Source: Flavobacteriaceae bacterium UBA5079 (GTDB taxonomy: Bacteria; Bacteroidota; Bacteroidia; Flavobacteriales; Flavobacteriaceae). From it: DNA of 10,280 bases. The notes beneath the pieces were generated by a model, which saw only the letters and a program-made list of their open reading frames with translations, searched no databases and was not told the origin of the DNA. A program made the position numbers and the translations under genes. This document shows, piece after piece, positions 1 to 7,181 of the stretch (within the stretch, counting starts at the first letter, position 1; the number at the start of each line of letters is the position of its first letter). The stretch covers positions 11,620 through 21,899 of the forward strand of contig DIAL01000132.1 of NCBI GenBank assembly GCA_002414705.1. Reading direction: 5' to 3'.

Positions 1-580
1 AAGAAGATCCATAAGCATCTGAAAAACCTTGTTCTCCAAAGCTTCTTAAATACTTTTTCACGTTCCCAGGACCTGCTAAATGTGCCGCAGCTAATATTCC
101 TGATTCGGTAACTAAAACATCATTGATGGTTTTCCCATTAAAACGCTTAATGTCTTTTCTTAAAATCCATTTGTTACGTTCTGCATTTGCCAAAAAAGCC
201 TTTTCCTGCATTTCTGGGTTTTTCAAAAAGTGTACTGGATTATGAACTCCAATAAGTTTTAATGTTTCTTTTCCAAATTGATATTTCCCAAGGTACCCAA
301 ATGTATTTACTGTAAAATAATCACCTCTAGATTCTTTAAAGCCTAAAGCTTCTTTAAATCCTACAAAAGATTTCCCTAACGTTGGTGAATAAGGTTTATA
401 TGTTTTCTGTAATGGCAAGTAATGGTTTAATGACATTTCAGTTGTTTCAACAGTATTAAATGCTAAATCATTATCTGAATAATCATTTTCAGTTATGGTC
501 TTGTTCGACGTAAACGAACCAACAATTAAGACACATATTATAAGTACTAGTACTAGGTAATTTAAGATACTTTTTCTCAT
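1..580 (-). CDS. Lysozyme-fold putative peptidoglycan hydrolase, partial (C-terminus outside window)
   Basis: An open frame starts at ATG 580-578 and runs off the left edge, giving 193 residues. The N-terminus has two basic residues and then a hydrophobic stretch (about residues 5-22), either a signal peptide or a membrane anchor, so the product should act outside the cytoplasm. Around residues 74-104 is FKEALGFKESRGDY followed by GYLGKYQFG. This resembles the E-S-G/R-G and G-x-YQF signature of lysozyme-like and lytic transglycosylase folds, where the Glu of KESRG (E83) would be catalytic. A later AAAHLAGPGN segment (164-173) also fits that fold. Flavobacterial relatives are often named LysM or peptidoglycan-binding proteins, but no LysM repeat is visible in this part. 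A promoter lies just upstream (640-647). The lytic role is inferred from motifs, and the substrate is not shown. Confidence 0.75.
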   Translation of the reverse strand, partial: MRKSILNYLVLVLIICVLIVGSFTSNKTITENDYSDNDLAFNTVETTEMSLNHYLPLQKTYKPYSPTLGKSFVGFKEALGFKESRGDYFTVNTFGYLGKYQFGKETLKLIGVHNPVHFLKNPEMQEKAFLANAERNKWILRKDIKRFNGKTINDVLVTESGILAAAHLAGPGNVKKYLRSFGEQGFSDAYGSS

Positions 581-639
581 AATTTTTGAATTTTTTAAAC
601 ACATTTCTTTGAGGGAACTGGTTGTAAAATTTCAGCGTG

Positions 640-647
640 CAAATATA
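640..647 (-). promoter_or_regulatory. Bacteroidota -7 promoter element for the lysozyme-like gene
   Basis: Read on the minus strand this is TATATTTG followed by C, an exact match to the TANNTTTG -7 element of Bacteroidota. It lies 59 bases before the ATG at 580, so a leader of about 50 bases is expected. A TTTC about 19 bases upstream is a weak -33 candidate for TTTG. The site falls between the DUF2279 stop and this gene, which suggests the gene is not only a distal member of the dapF cluster. Confidence 0.6.
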
Positions 648-671
648 CGTCTTTTTTTTAATATCTGAAAA

Positions 672-683
672 TTAATCGATTAA
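672..683. repeat. 12-base perfect palindrome upstream of the lysozyme-like gene
   Basis: TTAATCGATTAA is its own reverse complement. It lies 24 bases upstream of the -7 element at 640-647 (minus strand), around the -33 position, and just past the DUF2279 stop. It could be an operator half-site pair, or chance in an AT-rich region. Confidence 0.3.
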
Positions 684-689
684 GTGGTT

Positions 690-1598
690 CTAAAAGTAGA
701 TTCCGTGAAACCGAATTCCATTTTTTCCGTTGAACTCCATAGTAGGAAATGGTACTTTTATCGTGTTAAAAAGTTCAAAAACAGTTTTTAACACATGAGA
801 GTTTGTTTTTATTCTAGTTAGATCAATATCCAGACTTAAATAAAATTGTCTTACGCGATTCTGATTTTGAAACAGACTATTTTCAGGTTTATAATCTCCC
901 GTTAACATGCCATCTGCTCCATAACCGAAAGCAACATTCATCCAAGTGGGTATTTTACTTTGCTTGAAAAAAGAGTGAATATTAAAACTTAACCAATATG
1001 TCTGGCCATTATAATCTTTTAAAAACTCTTCAGCCAAACCTTCTCCTAATTTGTCTGGACGTTGAGATGCATATGGTGTTCTATGGAATGAATATTTCAT
1101 GGTAATACGTTGTTCATTCCATAACAACTCCTGACCAATAAACAAACCTGTTCCTGTTGCATTGGCAGCCATATCTCCCCAGGAAAATCCCCATTCTTCT
1201 GAAAAGCCGTCTAAAACCTCTACAGCCGTTAAAAAAGTAAAACCTAAAGTGCCACCATAAATAAGTTGGTCTTTTTTACTTACACCACTCCATTTTAAAA
1301 TATCAGCTCCTGCGTTTCCTAATTGATATGCAGAATAAACATGACCCAGTTTATCCATTTGTAACCACTCACTATTATCATCAAGCGTATGGAAATTTGA
1401 ACGTGGATAATCCGCATACCACAATTGATTTAGTGCGAAAAGCGAAATAGTTCCTAGTGCAGCTTCAGAGATAACAACAGCATTTCGTCTGGGTCTATTT
1501 AAAGTATCACTAGGTTTTAAAAATAAATTGATGGATGATTGTGAGAAAGATGTCAGACACAAAAAACCAAAAACGATATGACATAGTATTATTTTCAA
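690..1598 (-). CDS. DUF2279 family (YfiM-like) exported protein
   Basis: A 302-residue protein. The N-terminus (KIILCHIVFGFLCLTSFSQ) looks like a Sec signal peptide cleaved near residue 19-20, without a good lipobox. The core matches what I know of DUF2279: MDKLGHVYSAYQ (81-92), then an acidic/aromatic segment with EEWGFSWGDMAANATGTG (134-151), and a tail rich in short hydrophobic strands that may be membrane-associated. The function of the family is not established. The start is TTG at 1598-1596. It is the only sensible start, because the next in-frame Met is residue 81, inside the conserved core. The frame is the same as that of mltG: mltG stop TAA, one CGC codon, then TTG. Translation by reinitiation after mltG is therefore likely. 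Operon position links it loosely to envelope or murein work, by inference. Confidence 0.82.
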   Translation of the reverse strand: MKIILCHIVFGFLCLTSFSQSSINLFLKPSDTLNRPRRNAVVISEAALGTISLFALNQLWYADYPRSNFHTLDDNSEWLQMDKLGHVYSAYQLGNAGADILKWSGVSKKDQLIYGGTLGFTFLTAVEVLDGFSEEWGFSWGDMAANATGTGLFIGQELLWNEQRITMKYSFHRTPYASQRPDKLGEGLAEEFLKDYNGQTYWLSFNIHSFFKQSKIPTWMNVAFGYGADGMLTGDYKPENSLFQNQNRVRQFYLSLDIDLTRIKTNSHVLKTVFELFNTIKVPFPTMEFNGKNGIRFHGIYF

Positions 1599-1601
1599 GC
1601 G

Positions 1602-2645
1602 TTATTTATAAATACCTTGTTTAGACAAGTAACGCTGGTATTCGCGAGCATTTGCGTTATGCTGACTTAAGGTTTTGGCGAATTTATGATACCCTATTCG
1701 TTTCGCATCAGCCGCAAAATATAAATAACTATGTTTTTCATAGTTTAAAACGGCTTCAATAGCTGAAATGTCTGGCATGGTAACTAACCCTGGAGGCAAG
1801 CCAGCATACTTATAAGTATTATATGGCGACTCAATTTCTTTATGTTTATTAAGAACACGTTTAATAACCGTATTCTGATATTCTGGTAATTGATAAGCCG
1901 CAAACTTTAAAGTTGGATCTGCTTGAAGCGGCATTTTAATACGCAATCTATTTACATAAACACCAGCAACACGAGGTTGCTCATCTGCTTGTTTGGATTC
2001 CTCATAAACAATAGATGCCAAGGTCATAACATCATTTTGCGTTAAGTTAAGTGTGTTAGCTTTTGCTAATCGGTCTGCTGTCCAAAACCGATTATACTCC
2101 TTTAACATCCGATCTCTAAACTGCTCGGCTGATGTATTCCAAAAGAATTCATAGCTATTAGGAAGATACATACCCAAAGCCGTTGCAGTGGAGAAATTAT
2201 TTTCTTTTAAAAACTCTGGATCTTTCATGGCATTAATTAAAGTCAAACTATCTACTTCAATTTGTGAACCAATTCGTCCCGCAACACCTTCAAGAGATTG
2301 TTGATTGTTGAATGCTATATTAATGGGTAAATTTTTACTGCGAATAGAATTTATAATATCATTATTATTCATCCCTTTTTTAATAGCATAACGACCTGCT
2401 TTAATATTCGTGGTATATTTTTTTTGCTTCGCAAGTGCATCAAAAGAACTAACATCCTTTAAAAGCGGTTGTAATTGTTCACGAACATCGGAATACTGTG
2501 CATTAGTATTAATAAAAATATACGCTTCTTCATTATTAAAAGCTGTATTAGGAGAAAACATAGCGCTATATACAAAATAAGCAAAGTATGCAGCCACTAA
2601 TAATCCGATAAGAGCTATAGCCCAAAGTATTTTTTTGATATACAT
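1602..2645 (-). CDS. mltG: Endolytic murein transglycosylase MltG (YceG-like)
   Basis: 347 residues, the usual size for the family. MltG is an inner-membrane enzyme that cleaves nascent glycan strands and so sets their length. A single N-terminal membrane helix is visible at about residues 8-28, with the remainder outside. A LysM-like subdomain is expected near 40-105 (IKAGRYAIKKGMNNNDIIN). The catalytic region contains YLPNSYEF (160-167), LASIVYEES (209-217) and VNRLRIKMPLQADPT (231-245). By alignment from memory with the E. coli ASIVEKET motif, the catalytic Glu is E215 or E216, most likely E216. AGLPPGLVTMPDISAIEAVL (281-300) is the typical C-terminal motif. The ATG at 2645 follows the upstream GNAT stop with no spacing, so translational coupling is likely. 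Confidence 0.95.
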   Translation of the reverse strand: MYIKKILWAIALIGLLVAAYFAYFVYSAMFSPNTAFNNEEAYIFINTNAQYSDVREQLQPLLKDVSSFDALAKQKKYTTNIKAGRYAIKKGMNNNDIINSIRSKNLPINIAFNNQQSLEGVAGRIGSQIEVDSLTLINAMKDPEFLKENNFSTATALGMYLPNSYEFFWNTSAEQFRDRMLKEYNRFWTADRLAKANTLNLTQNDVMTLASIVYEESKQADEQPRVAGVYVNRLRIKMPLQADPTLKFAAYQLPEYQNTVIKRVLNKHKEIESPYNTYKYAGLPPGLVTMPDISAIEAVLNYEKHSYLYFAADAKRIGYHKFAKTLSQHNANAREYQRYLSKQGIYK

Positions 2646-3170
2646 TTAATTTAAAATTCGTTGTAATACATATTCGTTTTTATAGGAACCATTTACATAA
2701 TTCCAGTCTTTTTTTAATCCGATTTTGATAAATCCGTTGTTTTCAAACAAACTTAAACTCACATTATTGTCTTCGTTAATATTACAAAATAGTTGATGTA
2801 GGTCTAAATGCTTTTTAACATAAGCTATTAAGAGTCTTAAAGCCTCACTCCCATAACCTTGTTGCCTATCCAATTTTCCATAAATAAGGATACCAATACC
2901 AGCACGTTTATTTTTAAAATCGCAATCAAACAAATCAATCAAACCCACTGTTTCATGGTTTTTGTTTGCAATTAATAAACGAAGTTGCTTCACCTCATAA
3001 ATATCTTTGTGGACATTTTCTAGATATTGTTTAATTAAATAGCGAGAATAGGGTGTTTGCGTGCTACTTAATTCCCAAATGGTTTCATCGTTTTCAATGG
3101 TATAAATGAAATCTAAATCTTCGGGCTCTAAAGCGCGCAAATAAATATGTTTCCCTTGAAGTGTTAGCAT
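2646..3170 (-). CDS. GNAT family N-acetyltransferase (RimJ/RimL-like)
   Basis: 174 residues, a single GNAT domain. The acetyl-CoA pyrophosphate loop is RQQGYG (102-107), fitting the Q/R-x-x-G-x-G/A rule and followed by SEALRLLIAYV. The C-terminal NxxSLSLFENNGF segment (136-147) is the usual motif B region. The opening LQGKHIYLRALEPEDLDF is typical of the RimJ/RimL/SpeG-like branch, whose members acetylate protein N-termini, amino-sugars or polyamines. The substrate here cannot be told from sequence. The ATG (3170-3168) lies inside the end of dapF: the two share ATGCTAA, a 7-base overlap. The stop abuts the mltG ATG. Such tight packing implies co-translation with two murein genes, so an envelope-related substrate is possible but unproven. 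Confidence 0.88.
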   Translation of the reverse strand: MLTLQGKHIYLRALEPEDLDFIYTIENDETIWELSSTQTPYSRYLIKQYLENVHKDIYEVKQLRLLIANKNHETVGLIDLFDCDFKNKRAGIGILIYGKLDRQQGYGSEALRLLIAYVKKHLDLHQLFCNINEDNNVSLSLFENNGFIKIGLKKDWNYVNGSYKNEYVLQRILN

Positions 3171-3943
3171 GTTATTTCACCTTTAAAAACTTGGGTAGCT
3201 GGACCAATAAGCCAAATATTTTTATACTGGTCACCTATCTTTTCAAAAGACACATTTAGGGTTCCTCCTTCTGTTTCTAATGACAAGATATTTTTATCTG
3301 TTTCACCTGCAGCGTGCATAGCAATTGCTACAGCTGTAACTCCAGTGCCACAGGATAATGTTTCATCTTCTACTCCACGTTCATAAGTTCGAACAGAAAA
3401 ACTAGACTCTGAATTTTTAGTTACAAAATTAACATTCGAACCCAATTCATTATAAGGCTCACCATATCTAATTTTTGAACCCAAATTTTTAATATCTAAA
3501 TTTCTTAAATCGGCTTCCATTTGTACATGATGTGGTGAACCTGTATTTAAAAACAGATGAGTATCAAAAATCGCTACTTCTGAAACATCTTGCATTTGGA
3601 GTTTTACTAAATCAGCTTCAATTATTGCCTCATGCTGGCCATCAATAGCCATAAAATAGGTGCTTTTTTTAATAATACCTAAAAAATTAGCAAAAGCTAC
3701 AATACAACGACCACCATTTCCACACATGGAACTTTCGTTTCCATCGGAATTGTAATACACCATTTTAAAATCGAAAGTATCGTGATTTTCTAACAAAATT
3801 AAACCATCTGCTCCTATACCAAAACGCCTATCACAAAGCTGCTTAACGCATTCGGTATTATTCTTATTGAAAATTAGTTGGCGATTGTCAATCATAACAA
3901 AATCGTTACCAGTTCCTTGATATTTATAAAATGTATAAGTCAT
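3164..3943 (-). CDS. dapF: Diaminopimelate epimerase
   Basis: 259 residues, close to the normal family length. DapF interconverts LL- and meso-diaminopimelate in the cytoplasm. The meso form is the peptidoglycan cross-linking residue and the lysine precursor. Both active-site cysteines are present: C74 in DGNESSMCGNGGRC (67-80) and C198 in ETLSCGTGVTA (194-204), as a cofactor-free two-base epimerase requires. The N-terminal FYKYQGTGNDFVMID is also characteristic. The gene leads a four-gene minus-strand cluster (dapF, GNAT, mltG, DUF2279). A -7 element 8 bases upstream of the ATG predicts a very short leader. The upstream region is shared with the divergent htrA-type gene. Confidence 0.97.
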   Translation of the reverse strand: MTYTFYKYQGTGNDFVMIDNRQLIFNKNNTECVKQLCDRRFGIGADGLILLENHDTFDFKMVYYNSDGNESSMCGNGGRCIVAFANFLGIIKKSTYFMAIDGQHEAIIEADLVKLQMQDVSEVAIFDTHLFLNTGSPHHVQMEADLRNLDIKNLGSKIRYGEPYNELGSNVNFVTKNSESSFSVRTYERGVEDETLSCGTGVTAVAIAMHAAGETDKNILSLETEGGTLNVSFEKIGDQYKNIWLIGPATQVFKGEITC

Positions 3944-3951
3944 AAGTGCCG

Positions 3952-3959
3952 CAAATATA
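3952..3959 (-). promoter_or_regulatory. -7 promoter element of the dapF cluster
   Basis: The minus strand reads TATATTTG followed by C, an exact TANNTTTG match, 8 bases before the dapF ATG at 3943. Transcription would start almost at the start codon, giving a leader of a few bases or none, which is common in this phylum. No convincing -33 TTTG was found at the expected distance. Confidence 0.6.
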
Positions 3960-3984
3960 TGAATTAATGGTGGTTTTTTTCTAT

Positions 3985-4023
3985 GTTAAATAGGCGTTAA
4001 AGTGTGCGTTAAAAAAAGTTAAA
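3985..4023. promoter_or_regulatory. Four helically phased GTTAAA direct repeats in the dapF/htrA divergent region
   Basis: GTTAAA occurs at 3985-3990, 3996-4001, 4008-4013 and 4018-4023, all in the same orientation with spacers of 5, 6 and 4 bases (steps of 11, 12 and 10). Two copies are extended to GCGTTAAA. One repeat per helical turn is the pattern bound by OmpR/PhoB-type response regulators. The block lies upstream of the dapF -7 element and upstream of the htrA-type gene, so it could control either or both. The regulator is unknown, and the call rests on pattern only. Confidence 0.45.
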
Positions 4024-4049
4024 CTTGAAAAAGTCATTCAATAATAAAT

Positions 4050-4057
4050 TAACTTTA
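4050..4057 (+). promoter_or_regulatory. Possible -7 element for the HtrA-type protease gene
   Basis: TAACTTTA differs from TANNTTTG only at the last base and lies 35 bases before the ATG at 4092. A TTG at 4025-4027 is 22 bases upstream, a little far for a -33 element. This is the best candidate in the AT-rich stretch, but a weak one. Confidence 0.3.
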
Positions 4058-4091
4058 ATCGTTATTCATTTAATTAAAACAATAATAGATT

Positions 4092-5507
4092 ATGAAAAAG
4101 ATTTTAACGCTCGTATTTGTTTCGGTATTAGGTGGTATTTTAACTCTATCTGCCTATAAATTATTTTTAGAACCAGACGCTTTAACCGTCTCTTCGGAAG
4201 AGCCACAAGTAGAAACCAACTATTTTCCTACCAATTACAAAAACACAAATTTACTGAATGGTTCAGAAACTCCAGACTTTGTAAAGGCTGCAGAAGAAAC
4301 CGTTCATGCTGTTGTTCACGTTAAAAATACAGCCGTTGTATCTGCACCAACTACTATAGAAGATTACTTTTATGGTAGACAATCCCAAAAAGCTCAAGTA
4401 GGAACAGGAAGCGGAGTTATTATAAACAAAAACGGTTATATTATTACTAACAACCATGTTATTGCTGGTGCTAAAGAATTATCCATTACCACAAATGATA
4501 ATAAAATATACAAAGCCACTCTGGTAGGAACTGATCCTAAAACAGATATTGCTTTACTTAAAATTGAAGCAGAGGAAGACTTACCATTTATTACGTTTGG
4601 CGATTCTGATTCGGCAAAGATTGGCGAATGGGTTTTAGCTGTTGGCAATCCGTTTAACTTAACATCAACCGTTACAGCAGGAATTATTTCGGCTAAATCG
4701 CGTGATTTATCTGGACAAAATTACCAATCGTTTATCCAAACAGATGCGGCTGTAAATCCGGGCAATTCTGGAGGTGCTTTAGTAAACAGAAATGGAGACT
4801 TAATTGGAATTAACACAGCTATCAGCTCTCAAACGGGTTCGTATATTGGCTATTCATTTGCGGTTCCAAGCAATATAGCACGCAAAGTTGTAGAAGATAT
4901 TATGGAATTCGGTATGGTTCAGAATGGTATTTTGGGTGTTAGCGGAATTAGTTTAAATGGAAAATCGTCTGAAGAATTGGACGTAAATTTAACCGAAGGA
5001 TTTTATGTTGGTTCAGTAGAAGTAAATTCGGGAGCCGAACAAGCTGGAATTGAAAAAGGAGATATTATTACGAAAATTGATAATGTTAGAATTTCAAAAT
5101 TTGCCGACCTAACCGGTTATTTAAACACCAAGCGTCCAAATGATGTGGTAAATGTGTTAATTTTGAGAGATAATTCAGAAAAAACACTTCCCGTAACCTT
5201 ATCTAAATTTGAAATATTAACAACCGAATTTTTAAATATTCAGGTGAAAAATATTTCTACAGAATTGAAAGAAAAATATGAAATTGAACATGGTGTTTTA
5301 GTTACTAAAAACGATAATTACTGGTTATACCAAAAAATAGGATTAAATAAAGGCTTTATTATTACAGATATAAATGATGTTCAAATTAATAGTATTGATG
5401 ATATTTCTGAATTAAAAAGTAAATATGGTAAGGAATTTGAAAAGAATATCGAAAAAATTAGCCTTATAAATACGCGTGGTCAAAAACAAAGTTTTATTTT
5501 TAGGTAA
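4092..5507 (+). CDS. HtrA/DegP-type periplasmic serine protease (trypsin-like plus two PDZ domains)
   Basis: 471 residues. This family degrades or refolds misfolded envelope proteins. The N-terminus has a hydrophobic segment (about 4-22) acting as signal peptide or anchor. The protease domain covers roughly 60-270 with a complete triad: H122 in TNNHVIAG, D152 in DPKTDIALLKI and S226 in NPGNSGGAL. VGTGSGVII (103-111) is the typical strand before the His. PDZ1 is about 280-370, with GFYVGSVEVNSGAEQAGIEKGD matching the ligand-binding fold. A shorter, more diverged PDZ2 occupies about 385-470. Domain order and length match bacterial DegP/DegQ, so the gene is probably degP or degQ, but the paralogue cannot be assigned. 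It is transcribed alone, divergently from dapF, and ends in a terminator. The upstream GTTAAA repeats could mediate stress control. Confidence 0.95.
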   Translation: MKKILTLVFVSVLGGILTLSAYKLFLEPDALTVSSEEPQVETNYFPTNYKNTNLLNGSETPDFVKAAEETVHAVVHVKNTAVVSAPTTIEDYFYGRQSQKAQVGTGSGVIINKNGYIITNNHVIAGAKELSITTNDNKIYKATLVGTDPKTDIALLKIEAEEDLPFITFGDSDSAKIGEWVLAVGNPFNLTSTVTAGIISAKSRDLSGQNYQSFIQTDAAVNPGNSGGALVNRNGDLIGINTAISSQTGSYIGYSFAVPSNIARKVVEDIMEFGMVQNGILGVSGISLNGKSSEELDVNLTEGFYVGSVEVNSGAEQAGIEKGDIITKIDNVRISKFADLTGYLNTKRPNDVVNVLILRDNSEKTLPVTLSKFEILTTEFLNIQVKNISTELKEKYEIEHGVLVTKNDNYWLYQKIGLNKGFIITDINDVQINSIDDISELKSKYGKEFEKNIEKISLINTRGQKQSFIFR

Positions 5508-5520
5508 CAGACTGCAAACC

Positions 5521-5564
5521 AAAAAAATCCCTTTAACAGATACAGATGTTTTAGGGATTTTTTT
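5521..5564 (+). terminator. Intrinsic terminator of the HtrA-type gene
   Basis: Arms AAAAAAATCCCT (5521-5532) and AGGGATTTTTTT (5553-5564) are perfectly complementary over 12 pairs. The second arm ends in an eight-base T tract (5557 A then T from 5558). An inner AACA/TGTT pairing (5535-5538 with 5547-5550) can extend the stem across a 2x2 internal loop. It begins 14 bases after the stop codon. Confidence 0.85.
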
Positions 5565-5599
5565 ATTTAAAAAACGCTACGAAAACGTTTGAAATATAC

Positions 5600-5607
5600 T
5601 ATTTTTG
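5600..5607 (+). promoter_or_regulatory. -7 promoter element of gap
   Basis: TATTTTTG followed by CA matches TANNTTTG exactly. It lies 71 bases upstream of the ATG at 5678, between the preceding terminator and gap, so a leader of about 63-65 bases is expected. No good -33 element was found at the usual 19-base spacing. Confidence 0.55.
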
Positions 5608-5677
5608 CACCCAGATTCAAGAACCTTAAAACAGCTTGGATAGATATAATTTAACAACACACTAAAATTATTACACA

Positions 5678-7126
5678 ATGAGTTTTAACGAAACTTATGA
5701 AAGCGAATTAGCATTTCAAGCCGATAGACGAAGAGCTACGGTAGAATTTATTAAAATTATTAGCGATCTTTGGTATGACAAATCTATCGAGTTGGTCCTG
5801 TTTAGAAATCAATTAATTGACTGTAAAGTCAGTGAAATTCTAAATTTACACGAATACGCAGGAGAGTTTATTCAAAAACCAATTTCTATTTTCGATTCTG
5901 TTGAAATTGCACAAGCTATAAAAACGTTGGATTTACCGCCTGCTAAATTGGATATTGGTAAGCTAACTTATGAATACCATTTAGAAGAAAAGAAATTTAG
6001 TAATGCTCTAGCTTTTGTAGCAGATAAGTTACAAGATGCTAAAAAGGAAACATCTATTCAACCAAAAGACGTTGTCCTTTATGGTTTTGGACGTATTGGC
6101 CGTTTAGTAGCGCGTGAGCTTATGACCAAAACTGGAAAAGGTAGTCAATTACGTTTACGAGCAATAGTTACACGTGGTGCTATAGATAAAACAGTTTTAG
6201 AAAAAAGAGCATCCTTATTACGCAATGATTCTGTGCATGGTGATTTTTCAGGAACCGTTATTGCCGATCTTGAAAATAGTGCTTTAATTATTAATGGAAC
6301 GACAGTAAATATCATTTCTGCTAATGCGCCAGAGGATATAGATTACACAAAATACGGTATCAATAATGCCTTAATTATTGATAATACTGGTGCATTTAAA
6401 GATCATGACGCGTTAAGCAGACATTTAAAATCTAAAGGCGCAGATAAAGTATTATTAACGGCTCCAGGTAAAGGCGTTCCTAATATTGTTCATGGTGTTA
6501 ATCATCAAGAATACAATCCAGATACAGTCCATATTTTTTCAGCAGCATCTTGTACAACAAATGCTATTACACCTGTTTTAAAAGCTATTGAAGACACTTA
6601 TGGCGTAAAAAGTGGTCATTTAGAAACTATTCATGCTTATACAAACGATCAGAATTTAGTGGATAACTTCCATAATAAATACCGTCGTGGTCGTGCTGCA
6701 GCTTTAAACATGGTAATTACAGAAACTGGTGCAGGAAGTGCCGTTTCAAAAGCATTACCAAGTTTAGAAGGTAAATTAACATCTAACGCTATTCGTGTAC
6801 CTGTTCCTAATGGATCTTTAGCTATTTTAAATTTAGATTTAGAAAAAGCAACTTCTGTAGATGCTATGAATGCCACATTAAAGAAATATGCTTTAGAAGG
6901 TAATTTAGTAGAACAAATAAAATACGAATTGAGTGATGAGTTAGTATCCAGTGATATTGTAGGCTGTTCTGCACCTTCAATTTTTGATAGTAAAGCAACT
7001 ATAGTTCGTCCGGATGGCAAAAACGCTGTATTGTATATATGGTATGATAATGAATATGGTTACAGCCATCAAGTTATTAGATTAGCAAAATATATTGCAA
7101 AAGTAAGACGCTACACATATTACTAG
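5678..7126 (+). CDS. gap: Glyceraldehyde-3-phosphate dehydrogenase, long form with N-terminal extension
   Basis: 482 residues, against about 330-340 for classical GAPDH. The enzyme oxidatively phosphorylates glyceraldehyde 3-phosphate to 1,3-bisphosphoglycerate, or the reverse. The catalytic part starts near residue 130: YGFGRIGR (135-142) is the dinucleotide loop, C292 in SAASCTTN is the active-site thiol, and H319 in ETIHAYTNDQ is its partner. RRGRAAALNM (337-346), NAIRVPVPNGS (370-380) and WYDNEYGYS (455-463) complete the signature. Residues 1-129 form an acidic, probably helical extension with no motif I recognise. After the second strand the sequence is IVTRGAID (163-170), where NAD enzymes usually carry N-D at the T-R position, so NADP use is possible. 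It is flanked by its own promoter and terminator. Glycolytic versus gluconeogenic direction cannot be told. Confidence 0.93.
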   Translation: MSFNETYESELAFQADRRRATVEFIKIISDLWYDKSIELVLFRNQLIDCKVSEILNLHEYAGEFIQKPISIFDSVEIAQAIKTLDLPPAKLDIGKLTYEYHLEEKKFSNALAFVADKLQDAKKETSIQPKDVVLYGFGRIGRLVARELMTKTGKGSQLRLRAIVTRGAIDKTVLEKRASLLRNDSVHGDFSGTVIADLENSALIINGTTVNIISANAPEDIDYTKYGINNALIIDNTGAFKDHDALSRHLKSKGADKVLLTAPGKGVPNIVHGVNHQEYNPDTVHIFSAASCTTNAITPVLKAIEDTYGVKSGHLETIHAYTNDQNLVDNFHNKYRRGRAAALNMVITETGAGSAVSKALPSLEGKLTSNAIRVPVPNGSLAILNLDLEKATSVDAMNATLKKYALEGNLVEQIKYELSDELVSSDIVGCSAPSIFDSKATIVRPDGKNAVLYIWYDNEYGYSHQVIRLAKYIAKVRRYTYY

Positions 7127-7147
7127 TAGTTAAAATTATATAGAATT

Positions 7148-7181
7148 AAAATCTCGCTTATATTAAGCGAGATTTTTTTTT
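7148..7181 (+). terminator. Intrinsic terminator of gap
   Basis: A perfect 13-pair stem, AAAATCTCGCTTA (7148-7160) with TAAGCGAGATTTT (7164-7176), has a three-base TAT loop. It is followed by more T (to 7181). The stem begins 22 bases after the gap stop. The A-rich left flank means it could also work in the minus direction. Confidence 0.92.

Noticed and set aside
4263..4648. Two minus-strand reading frames opposite the HtrA-type gene (4263-4457 and 4436-4648)
   Set aside because: They lie wholly inside the coding sequence of a clear protease, have no recognisable domains and look like antisense shadows.
6649..7020. 123-codon minus-strand frame opposite gap
   Set aside because: It is antisense to the conserved catalytic domain of GAPDH and its translation resembles no family.
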